From the NCBI GenBank assembly GCA_947627335.1, contig CANQVQ010000064.1:1-9180 (forward strand): 9,180 nt of DNA, written 5' to 3'. Source of the stretch: an uncultured Clostridia bacterium (GTDB lineage Bacteria; Bacillota; Clostridia; Oscillospirales; CAG-382). The notes under the pieces were generated by a model. The model saw nothing but the letters and a program-made list of their open reading frames with translations. It was not told where the DNA came from and ran no database searches. Shown piece after piece: positions 1 to 7,010 of the stretch (positions are counted from its first letter, which is position 1; each line of letters begins with the position of its first letter). The position numbers and the translations under genes were made by a program.

Positions 1-1
1 C

Positions 2-286
2 ATCCATTGGCTCTCCGCCTCCGAATCGGTCGAAACCGACGTCTACCTGTTCGACCACCTCTACACGCTGGAAAACACCGGCGACCTACCGGAGGGCATG
101 ACGCTCAACGACTGCCTCAATCCGCAGTCGCAGACCGTTCTGAAGGGCTGCCGCGTCGAACGTTCGCTCGCGGAGGCGGTCCCGGGCGAGCAGTACCAGT
201 TCGTCCGCACCGGCTACTTTACCAAGGATCCCAAGCGGGACGCGTTCCTGCAAATCGTCGAACTGAAGGATAAAAAACCGTTTTAA
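2..286 (+). CDS. glnS: Glutaminyl-tRNA synthetase, C-terminal end (partial)
   Basis: This is the last 94 residues of GlnRS, which charges tRNA-Gln with glutamine in the cytoplasm; the catalytic part lies upstream of the window. The reading frame is open from base 2 to the TAA at 284-286. The visible part begins with IHWLSASESVETDVYLFDHLY, followed by NPQS, a VERSLAEAVPGEQYQF stretch and RTGYF. These match the distal beta-barrel anticodon-binding domain of bacterial GlnRS (E. coli has IHWVSA, INPES, EPSLKDA, FQFEREGYF). The related GluRS lacks this beta-barrel type, so the call is GlnRS and not GluRS. The next gene starts 30 bases downstream on the same strand with no terminator between, so the two may be co-transcribed. 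GlnRS is not universal in Bacillota, many of which make Gln-tRNA only through GatCAB, which matters for interpreting the aspS T-box in this window. Confidence 0.94.
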   Translation: MHWLSASESVETDVYLFDHLYTLENTGDLPEGMTLNDCLNPQSQTVLKGCRVERSLAEAVPGEQYQFVRTGYFTKDPKRDAFLQIVELKDKKPF

Positions 287-316
287 CGTTGCAAAACGGC
301 GAAAGGAGGGTCGTCC

Positions 317-1345
317 GTGGGAAAACTGATAACCTTTGTCGTCCCCAGCTATAATTCGGAGGGGTACCTGCACAAATGCGTCGAAAGTCTGCTCCCGGCG
401 AAGGCATTCTGCGAGATCATCATCGTCGACGACGGCTCGACCGACCGAACCGGGGAGATCGCGGACGGCTACGCGGCTTCCGCGCCCGACTGCGTGCGGG
501 TCATCCACCAGCCGAACGGCGGACACGGGTCCGGCATCAACAACGGGCTGTCCGCCGCGCAGGGGACCTACTTCAAGGTCGTGGATTCGGACGATTGGGT
601 CGATGGCGACGCGCTGAAGCGGGTGGTCGAAACGCTCGGACGGCTCGAAGCGCAGGGCGGCGTGGACCTGATGGTCTGCAACTACGTCTATGAACATATA
701 GACACCGGGAAGCAGCAGAGGATCCGTTTCGGCAACGCGCTCCCGGAGGGACGCGTGCTGACGTGGGCGGACACGCGGCATTTCCGCGTTTCGCAGCAGC
801 TCTCCCTGCATTCCTGCATCTATCGGACGGAGACCGTGCGGGAGAGCGGACTGAAGCTGCCGGAGCACGTCTTTTACGAGGACAACCTGTTCGTCTATGT
901 GCCTCTCGCGAGCGTGAAAAAACTCTACTACCTCGACGCGGACCTCTACCGCTACGCCATCGGGCGGGTCGGGCAGTCGATGGAGAAGGAGTCGCTCAAG
1001 CGGCACAGCGGCGACCAGCGATTGGTCACGACGCTGGCGTTTGCCGCTCACGACGTGCCCGCCATTCGCCGGGAAAATCCCGAACTCGGTCGGTATATGC
1101 ACCATTCCCTGAGCTTCCTGATGATCATCGCGGTGCTGTTTACCCGCATCCAAAATACCCGGGAATCCGACCGACAGGTGACGGAATTCTGGCGGGAACT
1201 GTGCCGGATCGACCCGAAGCGGGGGAAGCGGATGAAGTATTTCAGCCGTTCGGGGCGGTTCCTGCTCTCCCTGCCCGGCTACCCGGGACGGTTGTTCAGC
1301 CGGGTGATCTATTCGCTCTCGCACAAGGTAGTGCGCTTCAATTAG
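317..1345 (+). CDS. Family 2 glycosyltransferase (GT-A fold)
   Basis: Predicted 342-residue inverting glycosyltransferase that moves a sugar from a nucleotide-sugar donor to an acceptor at the cytoplasmic face of the membrane. The N-terminal half is a clear GT2 domain: FVVPSYNSEGYL (residues 7-18), IIIVDDGSTDRT (34-45, donor-binding Asp38/Asp39), HQPNGGHGSGINNGL (64-78) and the metal-binding VVDSDDWVDGD (88-98). The C-terminal part (about 200-342) is less conserved, has a short hydrophobic stretch (about 263-275) and ends in a basic, amphipathic segment that could touch the membrane; there is no multi-pass membrane domain. The start is GTG at 317, chosen because AAAGGAGGG lies at 301-309 with good spacing. 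The sugar and acceptor cannot be told from sequence; cell-wall polysaccharide, teichoic acid or exopolysaccharide are likely. It follows glnS and stands without other polysaccharide genes in this window. Confidence 0.92.
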   Translation: MGKLITFVVPSYNSEGYLHKCVESLLPAKAFCEIIIVDDGSTDRTGEIADGYAASAPDCVRVIHQPNGGHGSGINNGLSAAQGTYFKVVDSDDWVDGDALKRVVETLGRLEAQGGVDLMVCNYVYEHIDTGKQQRIRFGNALPEGRVLTWADTRHFRVSQQLSLHSCIYRTETVRESGLKLPEHVFYEDNLFVYVPLASVKKLYYLDADLYRYAIGRVGQSMEKESLKRHSGDQRLVTTLAFAAHDVPAIRRENPELGRYMHHSLSFLMIIAVLFTRIQNTRESDRQVTEFWRELCRIDPKRGKRMKYFSRSGRFLLSLPGYPGRLFSRVIYSLSHKVVRFN

Positions 1346-1362
1346 TGGGTAAAAAGACAAGA

Positions 1363-1394
1363 AAAAGGAGACCCCTTTCATAGGGTCTCCTTTT
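1363..1394. terminator. Bidirectional intrinsic terminator
   Basis: A perfect 12-bp stem (AAAAGGAGACCC at 1363-1374 with GGGTCTCCTTTT at 1383-1394) encloses the 8-base loop CTTTCATA. It lies in the 70-base gap between the convergent glycosyltransferase gene (stop at 1345) and the lipoprotein gene (stop at 1416). The stem's own A/T ends give a T tract in both directions. On the minus strand the tract continues (TTTTTCTTGTCTTTTT), so termination should be at least as good for the minus-strand operon as for the plus strand. Confidence 0.9.
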
Positions 1395-1415
1395 CGGTTT
1401 ACGATGGATCTTCGC

Positions 1416-4400
1416 TTACTCGACCGTGACCGTGACGGTGGTTTCCTCGGACCACAGCAGGTAATCGCTGTAGCGGAAGGTGAAGCTGTCGGTGCCGGTA
1501 AACCCTTCGTTCGGGACGTACCAGTATCCGCCGTCCGGGTCGAGCGTGACCGAGCCGTTCTCCGCGGAGAGCGTCAGCTCCGCCATGTTGATGCCTTCGA
1601 CGTCCGCGAGCAGTTCGCCGTGCAGCGTTTCGCCCGCTTTGCAGGTTTCGGAGACGTCCGGGAGTTTTTCCGGCGGTGCGAGCGTGCCTTTGATGAACCC
1701 GTAGGTCGCGTCGTACAGGCTCCGCCCCATTTCCGTCCCGGAATAGCAGGCGTCGTAGATCACCGTCACGCTTTGGTAGAAGGCGTGAATGGATTCCGTC
1801 ATGTAGCCGGCTTCCGCGCCGTACCCGAGGTAGCGCATATACCGGCGGTAGTACGGAAGCTGGGAAACCGCCTGGTCGTTGACCTCCAGCTCGATGCCCA
1901 TGCCGAGGTTGCGAATGAGTGCCGCGGCGGTATACAACTGCGACGTCGGACGGCTGAGGTTAAAGACGTAGTTCGGCTGCATATAGGCGGCGGCGAAGCC
2001 GTAACTGCTCCAGGTGGAGTAGCCCTTCGCGACGTAGTAGGGGATCCAGAAGATCTGGGTGCCCTTTTCCTTCGCGGCCTTCGCGACGGCGGGGAGCGTC
2101 TGGGTGTCGTTCGCTTCGTACGCGACCGCCTCGGCGAACCAGTAGAACCCATTGAGGGAGAGGTTTTCAAAGCCCGCTTCGGCGAACCGATCGATGTACA
2201 TCTGCATATAGACGCTGATCGCCTTGACGCGGTCCTCCAGCTTCGAGAAATCCTCGCTCACGCCGTCCCCGTCGATGTCGCCGAAGTCGGTCGCCGTGAC
2301 GTGCGGGTACATGATGGTCGGATAGACCTTGAACTTGTAATCCGACGGCAGGGAGAGGGCTTCCTTGACCTTCGCGGCCGCCTTGTTGAGGGCGTCGAAG
2401 TGCTGCCCTTCCTTGAAGTTCTCGTCGAGCTGGTACTGCCAGTCGACCAGTTTGGTCGGGCTCTTGAGCGCCTGCTCGCCCTCGTGCGCAAGTCCGCCGC
2501 TCGGCAGTTTGCCGCCCGGAGAGGGGAGGAACAGGAATCCGTCGAACAGGGTGTCCTTGATGTTTCCGTCCGCGTCGAGGTAGGCGACGTAGGGCAGGAA
2601 GAAGTCCTCGTTGAGGTCCTCCGTGCCGTAGTAGATCAGCGCCATATCGGTCACGCCGCCGAGGATGTCGTCGCTCGGCGCCATGTAGCGGTTGCTTTCG
2701 GACGGCGTCAGCCCGGAATCGCTCAGCTTCTTGGTTTCGCCCGTGATCGCTTGAGAACCGTAGATCTCGATCTCGTCCGCATAGGAATGGGGGTTGTTGG
2801 AGAAGGAGACGCAGGCAAATCGGGCCTCAAACGGCGTTTCCAGCGTCAGTTCCGTCGAAATGGATTCGGTATCGGACTGCGGCGAGCAGACGGCGATGCC
2901 GACCGAGTACCAGCTCAACCCGTCCTCGGAGAGGTAGAAGTTGGTGGTCGACGGGGCGACGATGGCGTACGGACGGTACTGCAGGTAATTGATCTTGAAG
3001 CCGGTGATCGAGCTGTTCGCACCGAGGTCGAAATAGATGCTCCGGCTGCCGCCGTTCCGGGTGCGGTTCCAACAGCCGTTGTTGAAGGTCAGGTCGGGGG
3101 AATACTGCCCGTCGGTCAGCACGCCCGCGTCGGCGAGGGTGTTGTGATCGATCTCCTCCGCATAGGAGAGCTGCGTGCCGGAGACGATCTGGTAGGGAAG
3201 TCCCAGCGCAAGGTTCGTGACAGCGGAGGACGGATTGGGCCAGTAGGTCGGCTCCGTGACCTCCGGAAGCTCCAGTGGGGGGTAGAGGTATTGGGTCTTA
3301 TCCTCGCCGTGGTAGGACGCGTCCGCCTCCTCGATAAGGAAGCACGCCGTGTCGGTCTCCGCAAGCACGAACCGCACCGCTTTCGCCGTGAATCCTTTGC
3401 GGAAATGCAGGGAGAAGGTGAAGTTGGTCACTTCCAGGTCGTTCGGGGCGTATACGCGACCGATGCGGTCGTAGCTGTCCCCGTCCGCGGAAATGTAGAA
3501 ATCGACGTAGTACGGGAGCATATAGCGCAGGTTCGCCTGCTGGAACATGGAAAGCGAGAAGTCCGAAAGCCCTTCGACGGCGTCGCCGAGCGGAATATCG
3601 ACGGTCAGTTCCTCGCCGCCGTCATATCCGACGAACGCACCGCTTTCGTAGGTCGCGCCGGCTTCCGCCCCGTCGGTCAGCAGATTGCCGCCCTCGTCCG
3701 GGAAGAGCGTTCCCGCCGTGCGGGAAACGGTATAGGACTTTTCCTTGGTGGCGCTGACGAGCGTGTCGTCGCGGGAGACGTCAACGCTTCCGGCGAGCAG
3801 GTCGTCGGCGGAGAGGCGGTTCTCGCTGTATGCCGCGTTGAGCTGGGTGAGGTAGTTCGCGGTGAGCGAGGAGCCTTCGGTGTTGGAAATGATGACCAGT
3901 TCATCCAGGAACAGCCATGCGGCGGTGCCTTTCAGGGAAAAGCGGACGTAGCGCGCATCGATGGGCTCGTCCAGCGTCGCCCACGCCATCTGGACCTCGC
4001 TTTGCTGGTCCGGCTCGATGCGGAACAGGGGACCGCGAGTCCATTTCCCTTCCAGATCGTCCGTGAAGTAGACGCGGGAAAGACCGAGCCCGCCGATGCC
4101 CGCTTCGGTCGTATTAAGGAAGCTGACGCCGAACTTGTAAAGCTGGCGGTAGTCCTCGCCCATGTCGAACGTCACGTCGACGTTGCTGTTGCTGACGGCG
4201 AAACCGGAAAACTTCGCGTCGGCATAGGAGGAGCCGACGTCCGTGTAGACGCCGTCGCAGAGCTCGGTCCCGAACGTGTCCTCGTACTTGCTGTCTGCGG
4301 CGATGGAGGTCGTGTAGCTTTTTCCGACGCTGACGATCGTTTCGTGTTCGATGGCGACCGCTTCGCCGCCCGAAACGTCGTCCGACGGTTCGCCGCTCTC

Positions 4401-4499
4401 CGTCGTTTCGGGTTCGGAGGTTTCGCCGTCGTCCCCGCCGCACGCGGCGAAGGAGAACAGCAGGACGAGCGCCAGCATGGCGGATAGGAGTTTCTTCAT
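1416..4499 (-). CDS. Secreted lipoprotein with three discoidin-like repeats, DUF4855 and a C-terminal Ig/cadherin-like domain
   Basis: A 1027-residue surface lipoprotein of unknown function. Residues 1-20 form a lipoprotein signal (MKKLL, hydrophobic core, FAAC lipobox with Cys20), followed by an acidic Ser/Glu/Asp linker (21-48). Three related beta-rich segments follow (about 50-208, 250-395, 430-582), each with KSYT/LPYQ-type start, a (L)xDG motif, a hydrophobic strand ending in (M/L)G, an F(Y/T)xSxDG-type strand and a closing RFxxxS-like strand, as in F5/8C (discoidin) carbohydrate-binding domains. Residues about 610-935 resemble DUF4855 (ALIYYGTED, FLPYVAYLDADG, DGFLFL, NGFYWFAE, IFWIPYY). 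An acidic DIDGDG loop at 741-746 may bind calcium. The end (about 950-1027, YVPNEGFTGTDSFTFRYSD) is a cadherin/Ig-like repeat. An alternative ATG at 4520 would add seven residues; the ATG at 4499 is preferred because AGGA at 4512-4515 can serve it and the lipoprotein signal then begins MKK. Third gene of the ilvE operon; a role in glycan binding or cleavage is inference. Confidence 0.88.
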   Translation of the reverse strand: MKKLLSAMLALVLLFSFAACGGDDGETSEPETTESGEPSDDVSGGEAVAIEHETIVSVGKSYTTSIAADSKYEDTFGTELCDGVYTDVGSSYADAKFSGFAVSNSNVDVTFDMGEDYRQLYKFGVSFLNTTEAGIGGLGLSRVYFTDDLEGKWTRGPLFRIEPDQQSEVQMAWATLDEPIDARYVRFSLKGTAAWLFLDELVIISNTEGSSLTANYLTQLNAAYSENRLSADDLLAGSVDVSRDDTLVSATKEKSYTVSRTAGTLFPDEGGNLLTDGAEAGATYESGAFVGYDGGEELTVDIPLGDAVEGLSDFSLSMFQQANLRYMLPYYVDFYISADGDSYDRIGRVYAPNDLEVTNFTFSLHFRKGFTAKAVRFVLAETDTACFLIEEADASYHGEDKTQYLYPPLELPEVTEPTYWPNPSSAVTNLALGLPYQIVSGTQLSYAEEIDHNTLADAGVLTDGQYSPDLTFNNGCWNRTRNGGSRSIYFDLGANSSITGFKINYLQYRPYAIVAPSTTNFYLSEDGLSWYSVGIAVCSPQSDTESISTELTLETPFEARFACVSFSNNPHSYADEIEIYGSQAITGETKKLSDSGLTPSESNRYMAPSDDILGGVTDMALIYYGTEDLNEDFFLPYVAYLDADGNIKDTLFDGFLFLPSPGGKLPSGGLAHEGEQALKSPTKLVDWQYQLDENFKEGQHFDALNKAAAKVKEALSLPSDYKFKVYPTIMYPHVTATDFGDIDGDGVSEDFSKLEDRVKAISVYMQMYIDRFAEAGFENLSLNGFYWFAEAVAYEANDTQTLPAVAKAAKEKGTQIFWIPYYVAKGYSTWSSYGFAAAYMQPNYVFNLSRPTSQLYTAAALIRNLGMGIELEVNDQAVSQLPYYRRYMRYLGYGAEAGYMTESIHAFYQSVTVIYDACYSGTEMGRSLYDATYGFIKGTLAPPEKLPDVSETCKAGETLHGELLADVEGINMAELTLSAENGSVTLDPDGGYWYVPNEGFTGTDSFTFRYSDYLLWSEETTVTVTVE

Positions 4500-4536
4500 A
4501 AGTGCTGTATTTCCTTTCATTTTTTGGCAAGGTTGA

Positions 4537-5688
4537 TCATTCGTTTTCGCGCAGGTAGTACGCCACCGCGAGGTCGACGACCAGTCCGTAGCTCGCCGTG
4601 CCTTCGCTTTCCCCCTGGGAATTGAGGAACACGTCGTTGACGGCGCCGGTCACTTTCGAGGCGGTGCTGTGGCTGTACTTGCGGAAGAAAACGGAATAGG
4701 CCTGCAGTTCCCCCTGCACCGAAAACGGGATCTTTTCGGCACACAGCTCCTGATACAGGGTATCGTCCGCTTCGGCGAGCGCATCCATGAGGTACTGCAG
4801 GAGGTTGACGTACCCGGAATAGCGCAGATAGGGGTCCTCGCTGCCGATGCAGACGAGATAGGCGACAAAATTCGCTTCCTCCTCCTTCGCCAGTCCGCGC
4901 TGGTGCGAAAATTCGTGCGCGACCGTGAAGGGACGGACGAAGTCGGGGTAGTTGACGTTGATGTTGACCTCCCCGGTCATGAACGTGTAGACCCCGGAGA
5001 TGTGGGTGTAGGTGAACACCGACGAACTCGCGAGCGGTTTGGCGTAGCTGCGGAAGTGGCTGACGTAGTCCGCGTCCGCCGCGTATCGCGCATACGCCTG
5101 GTTGACCCGGTCCACCAGTTCGTTGAAATCGTAAGGCATGACGGATTCCCCGCCGTAGACGAAGGCGACTTCGCCCTCCACGTCCTCGATCTGTTCGCAG
5201 ACCGCGCAGGCGGTGTCGTACAGCTCCTGCGCGGAAACTTCGCGGTCCTCCAGCGAAAGGTTTTGCGCCAGCGGATAGCGGAAGTAGCAGGGGGCGAAGG
5301 CGGTGAAGAACAGCGTCAGCACCGCGAGGATCCCGCAGACGAGCGGCAGGAGCCAGCGGTAATAGTTATAGAGGCTTTCATCCCGCTTCATCGAACGGGA
5401 GGAAAAGAAGAAGTAGCCGAAAATCAGCAGCGGCAGGGAAAGGATCACCCATTCCACGAAGGAAAACCGCAGGATCCCCGTGATCTTCGCAAGCAGGAAC
5501 CGCAGCGCCTGCGACGGATACCGCGCCCAGAACTCCGCAAACGCGGGAAAACACCGCGAAAGCACATAGACGACGATCCCGAACGGCACGCAGCCGAACG
5601 AAACGACGACGTACGGGCGGAAGAATCCGCGCTCCCGCAATTTCTGCGAAAACGGAACCTTCTTCCCCTCGCGTTCCGCCCGTTCCAT
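4537..5688 (-). CDS. DUF3810 family membrane-anchored putative zinc metallopeptidase
   Basis: A 383-residue membrane protein of the DUF3810 family. Three hydrophobic segments lie near the N terminus (about 26-45, 78-96, 112-132), followed by a soluble domain that the three-span topology places outside the cell. That domain carries a gluzincin-like HEFSH motif (His258, Glu259, His262) with a downstream EEEANF (Glu270-Phe274), where an acidic residue could be the third zinc ligand. This supports metal binding and peptidase activity, but no substrate is known for the family as far as I recall. The ATG at 5688 shares its A with the TGA stop of ilvE (TGATG), which suggests translational coupling; an adjacent in-frame TTG at 5691 is a less likely start. 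Only 37 bases separate its stop from the lipoprotein start, with no terminator between. The family call rests on the HExxH context and the membrane layout; exact ligands are inferred. Confidence 0.86.
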   Translation of the reverse strand: MERAEREGKKVPFSQKLRERGFFRPYVVVSFGCVPFGIVVYVLSRCFPAFAEFWARYPSQALRFLLAKITGILRFSFVEWVILSLPLLIFGYFFFSSRSMKRDESLYNYYRWLLPLVCGILAVLTLFFTAFAPCYFRYPLAQNLSLEDREVSAQELYDTACAVCEQIEDVEGEVAFVYGGESVMPYDFNELVDRVNQAYARYAADADYVSHFRSYAKPLASSSVFTYTHISGVYTFMTGEVNINVNYPDFVRPFTVAHEFSHQRGLAKEEEANFVAYLVCIGSEDPYLRYSGYVNLLQYLMDALAEADDTLYQELCAEKIPFSVQGELQAYSVFFRKYSHSTASKVTGAVNDVFLNSQGESEGTASYGLVVDLAVAYYLRENE

Positions 5689-6746
5689 CAAAGCACCATG
5701 CTCCAGCCGAACGGATCTTCGCGTCTGCCGTACTGGATGCCGGTGATCTCGTCGTAAAGCATCTGAGAGATCGGACCGATCTCGTTGTCATGGATGGTGA
5801 TGCGGTCGCCGTCCCAGTTCAGCTCGCCGACCGGCGAAATGACGGCCGCCGTGCCAGTGCCGAACATCTCGTCGAGCCGTCCGGCGGCGTGGGCGTCGTA
5901 GACCTCCTGAATGGAGATGCGGCGCTCCTCGACGTCATACCCTTTCGAGCGCAGCAGTTGGATCGTCGAGTCCCGCGTGACGCCGGGGAGGATGTTGCCT
6001 TCCAGCTGCGGCGTGACGACCTTGCCGTCGATGACGAAGAACACGTTCATCGCACCGACCTCGTCGATGTACTTGTGTTGGATCCCGTCCAGCCAAAGCA
6101 CCTGCGCGTAGCCGCTCTGCTCGGCCTTCTCCTGTCCGATAAGGGACGCGGCGTAGTTCCCGCCGACCTTGGCATAGCCTGTCCCGCCCTTGACGGCGCG
6201 GACGTACTCGTCCTCGACGATGATCTTCACCGGCGCAAGCCCGCCCGCGTAGTAGGACCCCGACGGGGAGAGGATGATAAGGAATTTATAGTGCTTGGAC
6301 GGGTGTACGCCCAAACCGACGTCCGTCGCGAAGATGAACGGACGGATGTAGAGCGAAGTTCCCGGTTCGGTCGGGATCCAGCTTTCGTCGGTCAGGACGG
6401 TTTCCCGGATGGCTTGCAGGACGTCCTCCGGCGGCAGGGGCGGGATGCACATCCGCAGGTTGGTGTTGTTCAGCCGTTCGATGTTCTTGTCCGGGCGGAA
6501 CAGGCGGACGCGCCCCTCCGCGTCGCGGTAAGCCTTGAGCCCCTCGAACATCTCCTGCGCGTAATGGAACACCACGCAGGCGGGGGAGAGGACGAGGTCG
6601 TGGTAGGGCGTGATGCGGGCGTCGTGCCAGCCGTTTTCGGGGTCATAGTCCATTTCAAACATATGATCCGTAAAAATTTTGCCGAAACCGAGCGCACCCG
6701 CAGGCTTGGGCTTGGGGGTCGCGGTCCTTTCGATCCTGATTTCCAT
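5688..6746 (-). CDS. ilvE: Branched-chain-amino-acid aminotransferase
   Basis: A 352-residue PLP-dependent class IV aminotransferase that interconverts leucine, isoleucine and valine with their 2-oxo acids, using glutamate/2-oxoglutarate, in the cytoplasm. Length and motifs fit the longer BCAT type found in Bacillus and eukaryotes: the N-terminal FGKIFTDHMFEMDY, QEMFEGLKAYR (64-74), RPDKNIERLNNTNLRM (84-99), YIRPFIFAT (133-141), the PLP-lysine segment GYAKVGGNYAAS (Lys193 as the Schiff-base lysine) and the substrate/cofactor segment YIDEVGAMNVFFV (226-238). Near the C terminus, EMFGTGTAAVISPVG binds the PLP phosphate in known structures. The start ATG at 6746 has a somewhat distant AAAGGA (6761-6766). 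A promoter is recognised upstream at 6809-6837. No T-box or leucine-rich attenuator precedes it, so any amino-acid control must act otherwise. It is first in a minus-strand operon with two cell-surface proteins, an unusual partnership. Confidence 0.96.
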   Translation of the reverse strand: MEIRIERTATPKPKPAGALGFGKIFTDHMFEMDYDPENGWHDARITPYHDLVLSPACVVFHYAQEMFEGLKAYRDAEGRVRLFRPDKNIERLNNTNLRMCIPPLPPEDVLQAIRETVLTDESWIPTEPGTSLYIRPFIFATDVGLGVHPSKHYKFLIILSPSGSYYAGGLAPVKIIVEDEYVRAVKGGTGYAKVGGNYAASLIGQEKAEQSGYAQVLWLDGIQHKYIDEVGAMNVFFVIDGKVVTPQLEGNILPGVTRDSTIQLLRSKGYDVEERRISIQEVYDAHAAGRLDEMFGTGTAAVISPVGELNWDGDRITIHDNEIGPISQMLYDEITGIQYGRREDPFGWSMVL

Positions 6747-6808
6747 GGAGAGTTTTCGCTTCCTTTCTATTGGTTGCCAAAAAGGGTCGTGTCAACAAAA
6801 CACAGCCT

Positions 6809-6837
6809 ATTCTACCATAGATTCAAAAAAAATGCAA
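6809..6837 (-). promoter_or_regulatory. Sigma-A-type promoter for the ilvE operon
   Basis: On the minus strand, TTGCAT (6837-6832) and TAGAAT (6814-6809) are separated by exactly 17 bases, with a TGG extension just before the -10 (TG at 6817-6816). Transcription would begin near 6802, giving a leader of about 55 bases before the ilvE ATG. A second TTGACA on the same strand (6796-6791) has no convincing -10 partner. The call rests on sequence match alone. Confidence 0.6.
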
Positions 6838-6909
6838 GAGACGGACGGAATTTTTTTCGCTTTTTCGCCAGAAAATCCGCTCGGCTTTTTGTATAACCCT
6901 ACAATTCAT
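6823..6909 (-). CDS. Possible 28-residue basic peptide upstream of ilvE
   Basis: A short frame begins with ATG at 6909, 10 bases after the strong ribosome binding site GGAAGGAG, and ends with TGA at 6823. It encodes a basic peptide with eight Lys/Arg, starting MNCRVIQKAERIF and ending LLHFF. It is not rich in Leu, Ile or Val in a run, so it does not look like a classical ilv leader peptide. The mapped ilvE promoter lies across its last codons, so it would need its own promoter further upstream, and none is convincing. The ribosome binding site and start lie in an inverted copy of the start region of the next gene, so the signal could be a by-product of that repeat. Low confidence. Confidence 0.2.
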   Translation of the reverse strand: MNCRVIQKAERIFWRKSEKNSVRLLHFF

Positions 6910-7010
6910 ACTTGTTCGCTCCTTCCGTTCATACGGAGTTCACAACCGTATCGTATGCTATAGACAGAAGGTTCCCGACGCAAAGGAAAGGAGCGTTTCT
7001 CGTATGAATT
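6903..7010. repeat. Imperfect inverted repeat flanking the divergent intergenic region
   Basis: Arm A (6903-6926, read on the minus strand) and arm B (6985-7010, plus strand) share GGAA, GGAGCG and the nine-base GTATGAATT in the same order, with 5 and 6 variable bases between the last two blocks. Arm B contains the ribosome binding site and ATG of the CBS-domain gene; arm A contains the mirrored ribosome binding site and ATG of a 28-residue frame. The arms are about 58 bases apart. It could be a pair of operators, a duplicated start region or, if a transcript covers both arms, a hairpin hiding the start codon. Confidence 0.55.
6936..6964 (+). promoter_or_regulatory. Candidate extended -10 promoter for the CBS-domain gene
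   Basis: TGCTATAGA at 6956-6964 is a good extended -10 (TG at 6956-6957, TATAGA at 6959-6964). There is no good -35 at 17 bases; TTCACA at 6939-6944 is only 14 bases upstream. Transcription would start near 6971, leaving a leader of about 33 bases that holds the strong AAAGGAAAGGAG ribosome binding site. If this is the main promoter, the upstream arm of the inverted repeat is not transcribed. Confidence 0.4.

Noticed and set aside
86..1381. A 431-codon minus-strand frame opposite glnS and the glycosyltransferase
   Set aside because: Antisense shadow of a clear GT2 gene; it also runs through the bidirectional terminator and shows no family motif.
1404..4487. A 1027-codon open frame on the plus strand, exactly antisense to the lipoprotein gene
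   Set aside because: It is codon-aligned with the real gene, so its stops would require TTA, CTA or TCA codons in the sense gene, which this GC-rich genome avoids. Its product is a low-complexity Arg/Val/Asp/Glu/Gly-rich string with no domain, while the minus-strand product has a signal peptide and recognisable domains.
4669..5757. A 362-codon plus-strand frame opposite the DUF3810 gene
   Set aside because: Antisense shadow that crosses the ilvE/DUF3810 junction; Arg-rich low-complexity product.
6747..6822. A possible attenuator or T-box before ilvE
   Set aside because: No T-box motifs, no run of Leu/Ile/Val codons and no terminator hairpin in the short leader.
5790..6896. A 368-codon plus-strand frame opposite ilvE
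   Set aside because: Codon-aligned antisense shadow of ilvE; no ribosome binding site or recognisable domain, and it reads through the divergent promoter region.
6900..6905. TACAAT as a -10 for the CBS gene
   Set aside because: No acceptable -35 at 16-18 bases (CCGCTC at 17), and the extended -10 at 6956-6964 is better placed.
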